Source of the DNA: Acetatifactor sp.
GTDB lineage: Bacteria; Bacillota; Clostridia; Lachnospirales; Lachnospiraceae
Length of the DNA stretch: 28,198 nt
Reading direction: 5' to 3'
NCBI GenBank assembly: GCA_016303085.1
Contig: JAEDMI010000006.1
Coordinates: 1 to 28,198 of the forward strand
Shown here: in pieces, positions 6,758 to 13,328 of the stretch
How the letters are laid out: the number at the start of each line of letters is the position of its first letter
Position numbering within the stretch: the stretch's first letter is position 1
Translations under genes and position numbers: made by a program
The notes under the pieces: generated by a model
Database searches by the model: none
The model's input: the letters and a program-made list of their open reading frames with translations, nothing else
Told to the model about the DNA's origin: nothing

Positions 6758-7663
6758 CTATGGATTGACTGATTCAAACATCCCCTTTATCTCGCTTTCG
6801 GCGAGACATCCTTCATATTCCGCCAAAACTCCGTCTTCATAAAGGATGGCAAATCGGGTTATTCCGTCTTCTCCGGGCTTCGGAATTTCACACTCCCGGT
6901 TTTCACCTGCAATGATAACCGGCTTCTCTGCAGCATCCATCTTGTTGCCTGTCTCCGCTTCGGTAAGCTTTATCAGGAAACTATGCTCTCCGTCTGTCCA
7001 GCTCAGCAATATACTGCTTCCTCCGTCCGTCCCCATGTCATAGTAGATTGCCGAGAGAAGCTGATATCCATCCGGCACTCTGTCCGGTACATACTTTCCC
7101 AGACCTTCCACGGCACAGGCATCCTCCCAGGAAATTTCCTCTCCTGCCACATTTTCCGATTGCTTATAGACTTCCTCCTGCATCATTTCAATCTCTTCTT
7201 CGGGATGGACCCGGTCAGTCATACTGTCCTGGGAAGATGAATTTTGTGAGCTTAATTCCGTCATCCCCGTTTCCTCCCCGGCTGCACTCTCCGGTTTTTC
7301 AGCCGATTCTCCCTCCTCAGCCTGACTGCCGGGTATTTTCCAAACTGCTTCCGTCTCCTCTTCCGTCAGCATTGATTCCGTCATGTTCTCCGCCTGAGCA
7401 GACTCAGCCATATCCATGGAAGTACCTTTTTGTTGCTGCTCTATTCCAAAATAAGCCGCTCCCAGCACCGCCAGGCACAGGCATGCCGCACAGAGCCCTC
7501 CGTATCTGCCCATAAATCCGTATATCTTTTTCTCGCCGGACACCTTTTTCCCGTTGCAGACATCCATGGGTTCCGGCTGTCCGCATCGTTCCAGCAATTC
7601 CTCGTCCACACCGGATAAGGCTTCCATAATGCGCAGGGCACTTTCTCTTTTATCTTTCTTCAA
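6758..7663 (-). CDS. Single-pass membrane protein, probable anti-sigma factor
   Basis: The 301-residue protein has a charged cytoplasmic N-terminus (1-48), one membrane span (about 54-74, GLCAACLCLAVLGAAYFG), a low-complexity Glu/Ser/Gln-rich stretch (about 78-180), and a C-terminal globular domain (about 188-301) beginning KYVPDRVPDGYQLL. The last part resembles DUF4367-type domains found in Firmicute proteins paired with ECF sigma factors; that assignment is tentative. The start overlaps the sigma-factor stop by four bases (ATGA), so the two are translationally coupled. Topology and context point to an anti-sigma factor with an outside sensor domain. The zinc-binding HxxxCxxC motif of classic ZAS anti-sigma factors is absent. 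Confidence 0.65.
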   Translation of the reverse strand: MKKDKRESALRIMEALSGVDEELLERCGQPEPMDVCNGKKVSGEKKIYGFMGRYGGLCAACLCLAVLGAAYFGIEQQQKGTSMDMAESAQAENMTESMLTEEETEAVWKIPGSQAEEGESAEKPESAAGEETGMTELSSQNSSSQDSMTDRVHPEEEIEMMQEEVYKQSENVAGEEISWEDACAVEGLGKYVPDRVPDGYQLLSAIYYDMGTDGGSSILLSWTDGEHSFLIKLTEAETGNKMDAAEKPVIIAGENRECEIPKPGEDGITRFAILYEDGVLAEYEGCLAESEIKGMFESVNP

Positions 7664-8217
7664 ATCAGCCCCTCCTTCTCCAGATAACTCTTAAGTTTAC
7701 TTCTGGTACGGAACAAGCTGGTTTTCACTGTATTTAACTTCATGGAGTAGCGTTTTGCAATAGCGCCGTACTCCTCCACATACCAGTATCTTCTCAGGAA
7801 TGTATTGCAGTCCTTTTCGGGCAGCGTATGTAGAAAATCGTTCATCAGCCGCTCCAGCTCGGCAGCCTCCACCATATCCTCCGTACTGTGGACATCGGGG
7901 ATACACTCTGCCAGTTCATCCAGCGCCAAAGCCATCTCACCGCTCCCCCGCTTCATAGTTTGCCTCCCCTTCCATCTGTCAATGGACAGATTGCGCGTAA
8001 TTGTCCCAAGAAACAGTGCCAGCTTTCCCGGTCTGTTGGGCGGTATGGAATTCCATGCACGCAGCCAGGTATCGTTGACACATTCATCCGAGTCTTCCCT
8101 GTCATACAAAATATGCCAGGCAATACTGTAGCAGTAATTTCCGTATGCACTCTGCGACTCCGCAATGGCACGCTCATTCCGTTCCCAGTACAAATCCAGT
8201 ATTTCTGTATCCTTCAA
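7660..8217 (-). CDS. ECF-type RNA polymerase sigma factor
   Basis: The 185-residue protein has sigma region 2 (about residues 20-85; YGNYCYSIAWHILYDREDSDECVNDTWLRAWNSIPP...ITRNLSIDRW) and region 4 (about 120-180; LERLMNDFLHTLPEKDCNTFLRRYWYVEEYGAIAKRYSMKLNTVKTSLFRTRSKLKSYL) with no region 3, so it is an ECF sigma factor. The start is an unusual TTG at 8217, chosen because GGGAGGAG lies 5 nt upstream and the family begins with this ILDLYW segment. It is followed by its coupled membrane partner. A TGAAAC-N16-CGTCTA promoter upstream implies autoregulation. Sequence resembles the Firmicute ECF group with acidic membrane partners; the stimulus is unknown. Confidence 0.92.
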   Translation of the reverse strand: MKDTEILDLYWERNERAIAESQSAYGNYCYSIAWHILYDREDSDECVNDTWLRAWNSIPPNRPGKLALFLGTITRNLSIDRWKGRQTMKRGSGEMALALDELAECIPDVHSTEDMVEAAELERLMNDFLHTLPEKDCNTFLRRYWYVEEYGAIAKRYSMKLNTVKTSLFRTRSKLKSYLEKEGLI

Positions 8218-8249
8218 GGTTTCTCCTCCCTCTCATCTCTCTGCATCTA

Positions 8250-8277
8250 TAGACGATATCTCTCTTAAAAGGTTTCA
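8250..8277 (-). promoter_or_regulatory. Probable ECF-dependent (autoregulated) promoter
   Basis: On the minus strand TGAAAC (8272-8277) and CGTCTA (8250-8255) are separated by exactly 16 bases. This matches the consensus of Bacillus ECF promoters of the sigma-M/W/X type (TGAAAC-N16-CGTC/CGTA). It lies 33 bases upstream of the sigma-factor start, so self-activation is the simplest reading. No good sigma-A promoter was seen in this gap. Confidence 0.75.
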
Positions 8278-8306
8278 AAAAAGGGGCAGGTTATGTAACC
8301 TGCCCC
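8277..8306 (-). terminator. Rho-independent terminator of the chemoreceptor gene
   Basis: A perfect 10-bp stem, GGGGCAGGTT and AACCTGCCCC (8297-8306 and 8283-8292), with a 4-base loop is followed in the minus direction by six T (8277-8282). It ends the upstream chemoreceptor transcript. Its T-tract touches the -35 element of the next promoter. Confidence 0.9.
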
Positions 8307-8325
8307 ACATTCTGCCTTTTGTTGC

Positions 8326-10023
8326 TTACAGTTTGAATTTCTTGGCATTGTCCGACAGTTCCTCGGAAATGTTTACCAAGTCGTTGGTGGCCTGACGGCA
8401 CTCTGCCACAATCTGAGCCAGCTGATCCATGGTAGCTGCAGTCTCCTCCGTGCTGGCTGCATTGTTCTGGGAAACCTCATTCAATCCGTCAATGCTCTCC
8501 ACAACACCGTTTTTATACTTCTCAATATTGTCCAGCTGCTTAGAAATGGTATCAATAGCCTGTACAACATGCTGTATCTCTCTGTTCAAATTCTCGAACG
8601 CATTCTGGGTAACACCGAGTTTTTCATTCTGCTGACCGATTTCACCCACCACACCGTTCATGATTTCCACACTGTGGTTGGAATTTGTAATCAGCGTTTC
8701 CACAATGCCGCGAATCTGGTCTGCGGATTCCTTGGACTGGTCTGCCAGACCGCGGATTTCCTCAGCCACAACAGCAAAGCCTCTTCCCATCTCACCGGCT
8801 CTTGCAGCTTCAATGCTGGCATTCAGGGACAGCAGATTTGTCTGGTTTGCAATACCGGCAATCAGATCGGTAGCAGAGCGAATCTCCTGTACGGACTCGT
8901 TGGTCAGGTTGGTCTGCTTCTGTACCTCATGAACGGAATCGCTTGTCCTCTCGCTGATGTCAATCAGTTCTTTCAGCGTTGCATTTACCGTATCATTGTT
9001 CTCCCTCATGGCAACCGCACTGCTGCTCAAATCATTTACACTCTCGGCAGTCTTATTAATCGCCTCGCTCATGTCATTCATGCTTTCGCCCACGCTCTGA
9101 GTATCAGCCGCCTGATGGGTCGCACCTTCAGCGATATCGGTCACCGCCACATTGACGTTCTCAATGGACTGATTGATGGTATCCATATTGTTACTGAACT
9201 GCGCCGTGCACTCTCTCATGTCATTCATGCTCTTATGTATCTTTGCGATGGTCTCGGCAAAACTCTCCACCACAGAATATACGGCACGTGCAATCTTGCC
9301 CACCTCATCGGATCTTTCCAGAAGCTTCTCGGGCACCTCTAAATCCAACTGACCTTCCGCCACTTTATCCAGATTTCCGACCACTGCAACCAAAGCCTTG
9401 ACAATCTTTAATACGATCCACGCAACCAGAACCACCGATGCCAATACAATAGCTACCATGAATATACCGCTGCTTCGCACAAAGTCGGAATAAATGGACT
9501 CAATCTCATCCACACTCATGGCAGTCATCACCATGCCGGAAACATCGCTGTACTGATCCTTGAAAGCTGAAAAATATGCCATATATTTGCGGCCATTCAT
9601 CCGGAAGGAAAGTTCAAATACATCCTCGCCGGCTGTCACTTTGTCCGTAATCTTACTGCTTACGTCCACAGTACCGTCAAAGCTCGCCGCCACCATTTTT
9701 CCTCCCATAAAAACAGCGACTTCCACTCCTGTCTCTTCTTTATAAGTAGCGAGAAGACCTTTAGAACCGGAAACCGGCATATCTCCCAAACGAAGTTCAC
9801 CGTCCTGGAAAGAAAGCGATTCTCCGGAGCGAAGCAGGCTCTGCATAGTCAGATACTGTACCGATGACAGTTCCTGTTGCACCAACCTTTCCGCCGTTGT
9901 ATCACCTACATTGTCCAGTGCAAAAATAGCCATTATCACTACGATAACCATGGGAACTAATATAACCGCCAGCAGTTTTACCAGCAGATTGGCTCCTTTT
10001 TTTGCTTCAATTTTCTTCTCCAT
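8326..10023 (-). CDS. Methyl-accepting chemotaxis protein
   Basis: The 565-residue transmembrane chemoreceptor has TM1 at about 12-36, an extracytoplasmic sensor of about 150 residues resembling a single Cache domain (37-185), TM2 at about 186-208 and a HAMP linker to about 260. A long cytoplasmic coiled coil follows, with the signalling tip at about 390-425 (IANQTNLLSLNASIEAARAGEMGRGFAVVAEEIRGLADQS). No C-terminal CheR-docking pentapeptide is visible. The ATG at 10023 is preferred over an upstream TTG at 10047 because GAGAGGAG lies 12 nt before it. The ligand cannot be inferred. It is monocistronic, with its own promoter and terminator. Confidence 0.95.
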   Translation of the reverse strand: MEKKIEAKKGANLLVKLLAVILVPMVIVVIMAIFALDNVGDTTAERLVQQELSSVQYLTMQSLLRSGESLSFQDGELRLGDMPVSGSKGLLATYKEETGVEVAVFMGGKMVAASFDGTVDVSSKITDKVTAGEDVFELSFRMNGRKYMAYFSAFKDQYSDVSGMVMTAMSVDEIESIYSDFVRSSGIFMVAIVLASVVLVAWIVLKIVKALVAVVGNLDKVAEGQLDLEVPEKLLERSDEVGKIARAVYSVVESFAETIAKIHKSMNDMRECTAQFSNNMDTINQSIENVNVAVTDIAEGATHQAADTQSVGESMNDMSEAINKTAESVNDLSSSAVAMRENNDTVNATLKELIDISERTSDSVHEVQKQTNLTNESVQEIRSATDLIAGIANQTNLLSLNASIEAARAGEMGRGFAVVAEEIRGLADQSKESADQIRGIVETLITNSNHSVEIMNGVVGEIGQQNEKLGVTQNAFENLNREIQHVVQAIDTISKQLDNIEKYKNGVVESIDGLNEVSQNNAASTEETAATMDQLAQIVAECRQATNDLVNISEELSDNAKKFKL

Positions 10024-10072
10024 ATTTGTCTTTTGCTCCTCTCCCAATTTATCTGAAAGCGATTACTTTTTT

Positions 10073-10101
10073 ATTATAGTACTGTTTACCGTCAATTACA
10101 A
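10073..10101 (-). promoter_or_regulatory. Promoter of the chemoreceptor gene
   Basis: On the minus strand TTGTAA (10096-10101) and TATAAT (10073-10078) are spaced by 17 bases, upstream of the start at 10023. It looks like a vegetative promoter; no flagellar sigma-28 element (TAAA-N15-GCCGATAA) was seen. Confidence 0.65.
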
Positions 10102-10135
10102 TACACAGTATATTATTTTCTGAACTGTCACAAAA

Positions 10136-11695
10136 TTACATCAATGGTGCCACAATTCGCATCACCCAACCCAGTGCCTTTTCATGTAACTTCCGCTTCT
10201 CCACATCCTCCTGAGTCTGTTCCACACATTTTTTCAGGGTATTCTGCATATCCTGCTCAATCTCGGGAATCCGGGAATTCCGATACAGAAGCGCTCCGCA
10301 TTCAAAATGGTGATACAGGCTGCGGTAATCCAGATTTACAGTGCCAACCACCGCCTTTTCATCATCGGACACAAACACCTTTGCATGCACAAAGCCGGGC
10401 TCGTACTCACAGATGCGAACCCCCGCCTCCAGCAGCTGGCTGTAATAGGTTTTTGCCAGGCAGAATGCATATTTCTTGTCAGGAATATGGGGCATGATAA
10501 TGATAACCTCCACCCCTCTTTTTGCGGCATAGGTCAGGGCCATCATCATCTGATGATCCAAAATGAGATAGGGTGTCATAATATGCACATAGGTGTGAGC
10601 CGTATTGATGATATCCAAGTAAACCCTCTCTCCAACCCTCTCCACTCCCAGAGGACAGACACTGTAGGGAATCACGTATCCGTCTGAAGGCACGGCTGTC
10701 TCCGGCAGGCATGCGTACTTTCCGAAATCCTCCGCCTGTCTCTCCGACTCGTTCCACATTTCCAGAAACATATAGGTAAAGCGTTCCACAGCATCTCCCT
10801 TTACCATGATGCCGGTATCCTTCCAGTGACCAAACCGTTTCTTCTCATTGATATACTCATCTGCCAGATTGATTCCGCCTGTAAATGCAACCTTTCCGTC
10901 AACCACCAGAATCTTACGATGGTCCCGATTGTTGTAGTGAGGAGAAAATATGGGCTTTATAGGGGCAAACATTTTGCAGCGAATCCCCTCTTTTTCCAGT
11001 ATCTGCGGATAATAGTTGGGCAGATTAAACAGCACGTCCGTGCCGTCATACATAAACCTGACTTCCACACCCTGCCCGGCTTTTTCTTTCAGAAGTTCAT
11101 GAAGCTCGTCCCACATACGTCCCTCGCTGACGATAAAAAATTCCATGAAAATATACTTTTCGGCCTTTTTCAGTTCCTCCAGCATCGCCGGAAACTGTGC
11201 ATCTCCCAACGGGTAATAGCTGACCTGTGTATGCATATAGGCAGGACTGTTATCGCAATTGTACAGATAATGGGCAAGCTGTCCCATCTGAGGACTCTCC
11301 GCCCGCAGTTTTTCCCGGACTTCCGTCTCCGGATTTACATACTTTCTTGTCTGTTGTGCCAAATTTTTCAAACGTCCGTACATTACCTTCGTGCCGGGCT
11401 GAGTCACGATGGTTGCATAGAATATTGCACCGAAAATGGGAAAAATGGCAATGGGAAACATCCAGGAAAGTTTCATATCGGGATTTCCTCTGGTATTGAA
11501 TATGTGCAGCACTGCAACGGCACTGATTAAGACAAACAATCCGTAAAACAGAAAGCTGTAGTTGCGCAGCTTAAAATATCCCACCACAAGCAGAATCAGC
11601 TGCGCCAGAAAACCCAGTAAGATAATGGCTGTCCGTCCGTAGATGACAGTCTTGATATTGCCCAGTTTTTTCTTTTTACCTTCTTTTGTGCTCAT
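10136..11695 (-). CDS. cls: Cardiolipin synthase (phospholipase D family)
   Basis: The enzyme joins two phosphatidylglycerol molecules to make cardiolipin at the membrane. The 519-residue protein has hydrophobic N-terminal segments at about 19-41, 46-66 and 78-97, then two PLD catalytic domains. The HKD motifs are intact: H259-R-K261 with D266 (DHRKILVVDG) followed by GGINLADEYI, and H437-A-K439 with D444 (VHAKVFVSDD) followed by TVNLDYRS. GGAGG lies 7 nt before the ATG. It has its own promoter and is not part of the fatty acid operon just upstream, though both serve membrane lipid supply. No clear terminator was seen after it. Confidence 0.93.
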   Translation of the reverse strand: MSTKEGKKKKLGNIKTVIYGRTAIILLGFLAQLILLVVGYFKLRNYSFLFYGLFVLISAVAVLHIFNTRGNPDMKLSWMFPIAIFPIFGAIFYATIVTQPGTKVMYGRLKNLAQQTRKYVNPETEVREKLRAESPQMGQLAHYLYNCDNSPAYMHTQVSYYPLGDAQFPAMLEELKKAEKYIFMEFFIVSEGRMWDELHELLKEKAGQGVEVRFMYDGTDVLFNLPNYYPQILEKEGIRCKMFAPIKPIFSPHYNNRDHRKILVVDGKVAFTGGINLADEYINEKKRFGHWKDTGIMVKGDAVERFTYMFLEMWNESERQAEDFGKYACLPETAVPSDGYVIPYSVCPLGVERVGERVYLDIINTAHTYVHIMTPYLILDHQMMMALTYAAKRGVEVIIIMPHIPDKKYAFCLAKTYYSQLLEAGVRICEYEPGFVHAKVFVSDDEKAVVGTVNLDYRSLYHHFECGALLYRNSRIPEIEQDMQNTLKKCVEQTQEDVEKRKLHEKALGWVMRIVAPLM

Positions 11696-11726
11696 ACGGC
11701 GCCTCCCATGTTTTCCCTATACATAC

Positions 11727-11755
11727 AGTATACACAAAATGAAAAAGACAGACAA
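11727..11755 (-). promoter_or_regulatory. Promoter of the cardiolipin synthase gene
   Basis: On the minus strand TTGTCT (11750-11755) and TATACT (11727-11732) are spaced by 17 bases. The -35 element lies inside the terminator stem of the upstream fab operon, so the two signals share DNA. Confidence 0.55.
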
Positions 11756-11784
11756 GAGCCACTCCGCTCCCATCTGTCTTTTTC
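11741..11784 (-). terminator. Terminator of the fatty acid synthesis operon
   Basis: Directly after the fabT stop codon, 12 bases at 11773-11784 pair perfectly with 12 bases at 11741-11752 (GAAAAAGACAGA and TCTGTCTTTTTC). The 20-base loop contains a further GAGC/GCTC stem. The run of T at the base of the 3' arm, together with the following ATTTTG, makes a plausible terminator in the minus direction, and the A-rich other arm could work in reverse. Confidence 0.7.
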
Positions 11785-11786
11785 GC

Positions 11787-12239
11787 TTATTTTTCCCCGG
11801 CCTCCGACTCCAGAAAGCCGTTCAGGTTTACAAGACAGCGATACAGAATCTCTGTCTCTTCCTCACTTAAATCCTTCACAATCGCCCGAATCATTTTTTT
11901 GTGGAAGTCGCGGTGATGGTAGAATGCCTTTCTTCCCTTTTCAGTCAGAATGACATAAACCACTCGCTTGTCCTCGCTGCTCCGCTCTCTCCTGATGTAC
12001 CCCTTCTTCTCCAACCCGTTCATATTGATGGTCAGGGTACTGACAGTGACGGAAAGCCTGTGGGCAATCACAGACATATTTCTGGGCTCCTCCACGCCGA
12101 TTGCCTCTATGATATGCATGTCATTATTGGTGATGTCCCGATATTCCTCAGTGATAACCGCTCTTCCTTCCATGTCCATGACATGATTGAAGAGACTTAC
12201 CAACAGCTCATTGATGGAGCGTTTTGTGGTCTGCGCCAT
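11787..12239 (-). CDS. fabT: FabT, MarR-family repressor of fatty acid synthesis
   Basis: The 150-residue winged-helix MarR protein closely resembles streptococcal FabT over its whole length: INELLVSLFNHVMDME near the start, NNDMHIIEAIG, then the DNA-binding part VTVSTLTINMNGLEKKGYIRRERSSEDKRVVYVILTEKGRKAFYHHRDFHKKMI, ending LVNLNGFLE. In streptococci FabT represses the fab genes with long-chain acyl-ACP as corepressor. It is the last gene of the fab operon, 76 bp after fabH. Its predicted operators are TTTGA-N3-TCAAA boxes at the operon promoter. Streptococcal fabT lies at the front of the cluster, so the position is unusual. A weak internal promoter may also serve it. Confidence 0.9.
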   Translation of the reverse strand: MAQTTKRSINELLVSLFNHVMDMEGRAVITEEYRDITNNDMHIIEAIGVEEPRNMSVIAHRLSVTVSTLTINMNGLEKKGYIRRERSSEDKRVVYVILTEKGRKAFYHHRDFHKKMIRAIVKDLSEEETEILYRCLVNLNGFLESEAGEK

Positions 12240-12276
12240 TTTGTTACCGATACCTTTCCGTTTACGTTTTACGTTT

Positions 12277-12305
12277 ATCTTACCGATTATTCACAAAAAA
12301 ATCAA
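12277..12305 (-). promoter_or_regulatory. Possible internal promoter for fabT
   Basis: In the fabH-fabT gap TTGATT (12300-12305) and TAAGAT (12277-12282) are spaced by 17 bases on the minus strand. The -10 match is moderate. Two ACGTAAA direct repeats lie just downstream. No FabT-type box is present here. It could give low-level fabT expression when the main promoter is repressed. Confidence 0.4.
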
Positions 12306-12315
12306 TAGTTCCCTG

Positions 12316-13281
12316 TTACCATGTCAGCACACAGGCGCCCCAGGTCAAACCGGCGCCAAATCCCGAAAGTACCAGTTTCATCCCCTTCTGCAATCTGCCC
12401 GCCCGATTCAGTTCATCCAGCAGAACAGGAATGGCTGCGGAGGACATATTACCCACTTTATTCAAATTCACGGGAAACTTTGCGATATCCTGCTTCAACC
12501 GTTTTGCAATGCCCTCAATGATGCGGTAATTCGCCTGATGCAGCACAAACATATCAATATCTTCCGGTGCCATCCCGGTCTGTTCCAGCACCTCCTGTAT
12601 ACCTGCCGGAACCTGCCGCACCGCAAAGGCAAAGACTTCCCTTCCGTCCATCTGAACATAGGGGGCTTGTGCAGGCACATCCGCATAGGGATTTTTCAGG
12701 GCACGGCTGTCACATTTCAGCACCTCTCCCCTGCTGCCGTCGGAATGCTGAACAAACCCAAGAATACCACCCTGCTCACACTTCTCGACGTACACGGCAC
12801 CTGCGCCATCCCCAAAGAGAATACAGGTCCCTCTGTCCGTCCAGTCCACAAGCTTGGACAGCACTTCCGCTCCCACAATCAGCGCGCTGCGATACACTCC
12901 CGCCTCAATATAGGCCCAGGCAGTGTTGAGTGCAAAGAGAAATCCCGCACATGCGGCGTTTAAATCAAATGCAACTGCATTGGATGCCACCAGCCTGCTC
13001 TGCACCTGACATGCCACGCTGGGTATTCCGCATTCCGGTGAGCAGGTAGCCACCAAAAGCAAATCCACTTGGTCAGCGCTTTTTCCCGCATCTGCCAGAG
13101 CTTTCTCGCAGGCGGATACGGCCAGGTCTGTCACGGTCTCACCCGTGGACACATGCCTGCTGCCGATACCTGTTCTCTCCCGAATCCACTCATCCGAGGT
13201 TTCCACAAGCTTTGTCAGGTCGTTGTTTGTCACACATTTTTCCGGCAGTGTGCTTCCGGTTCCGATTATCTTAATGGACAT
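12316..13281 (-). CDS. fabH: 3-oxoacyl-ACP synthase III
   Basis: FabH starts fatty acid synthesis by condensing an acyl-CoA primer with malonyl-ACP. The 321-residue thiolase-fold protein has the full catalytic triad: Cys111 in LNAACAGF, His248 in LHQANYRI and Asn278 in NKVGNMSSA. The C-terminal GFGAGLTWGACVL is also typical. The ribosome binding site is weak: AAAGG lies about 15 nt upstream of the ATG at 13281. It lies 47 bp after the accDA fusion and before fabT, near the distal end of the operon, whereas in Streptococcus fabH lies near the front. Confidence 0.96.
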   Translation of the reverse strand: MSIKIIGTGSTLPEKCVTNNDLTKLVETSDEWIRERTGIGSRHVSTGETVTDLAVSACEKALADAGKSADQVDLLLVATCSPECGIPSVACQVQSRLVASNAVAFDLNAACAGFLFALNTAWAYIEAGVYRSALIVGAEVLSKLVDWTDRGTCILFGDGAGAVYVEKCEQGGILGFVQHSDGSRGEVLKCDSRALKNPYADVPAQAPYVQMDGREVFAFAVRQVPAGIQEVLEQTGMAPEDIDMFVLHQANYRIIEGIAKRLKQDIAKFPVNLNKVGNMSSAAIPVLLDELNRAGRLQKGMKLVLSGFGAGLTWGACVLTW

Positions 13282-13328
13282 TTTATGTAAACCATGCCTT
13301 TCCTGTATAAGTCCGGCGCTCCGCTGAA

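Noticed and set aside
10023..10135. A sigma-28 flagellar promoter for the chemoreceptor
   Set aside because: No TAAA-N15-GCCGATAA-like sequence is found, whereas a TTGTAA-N17-TATAAT promoter is present.
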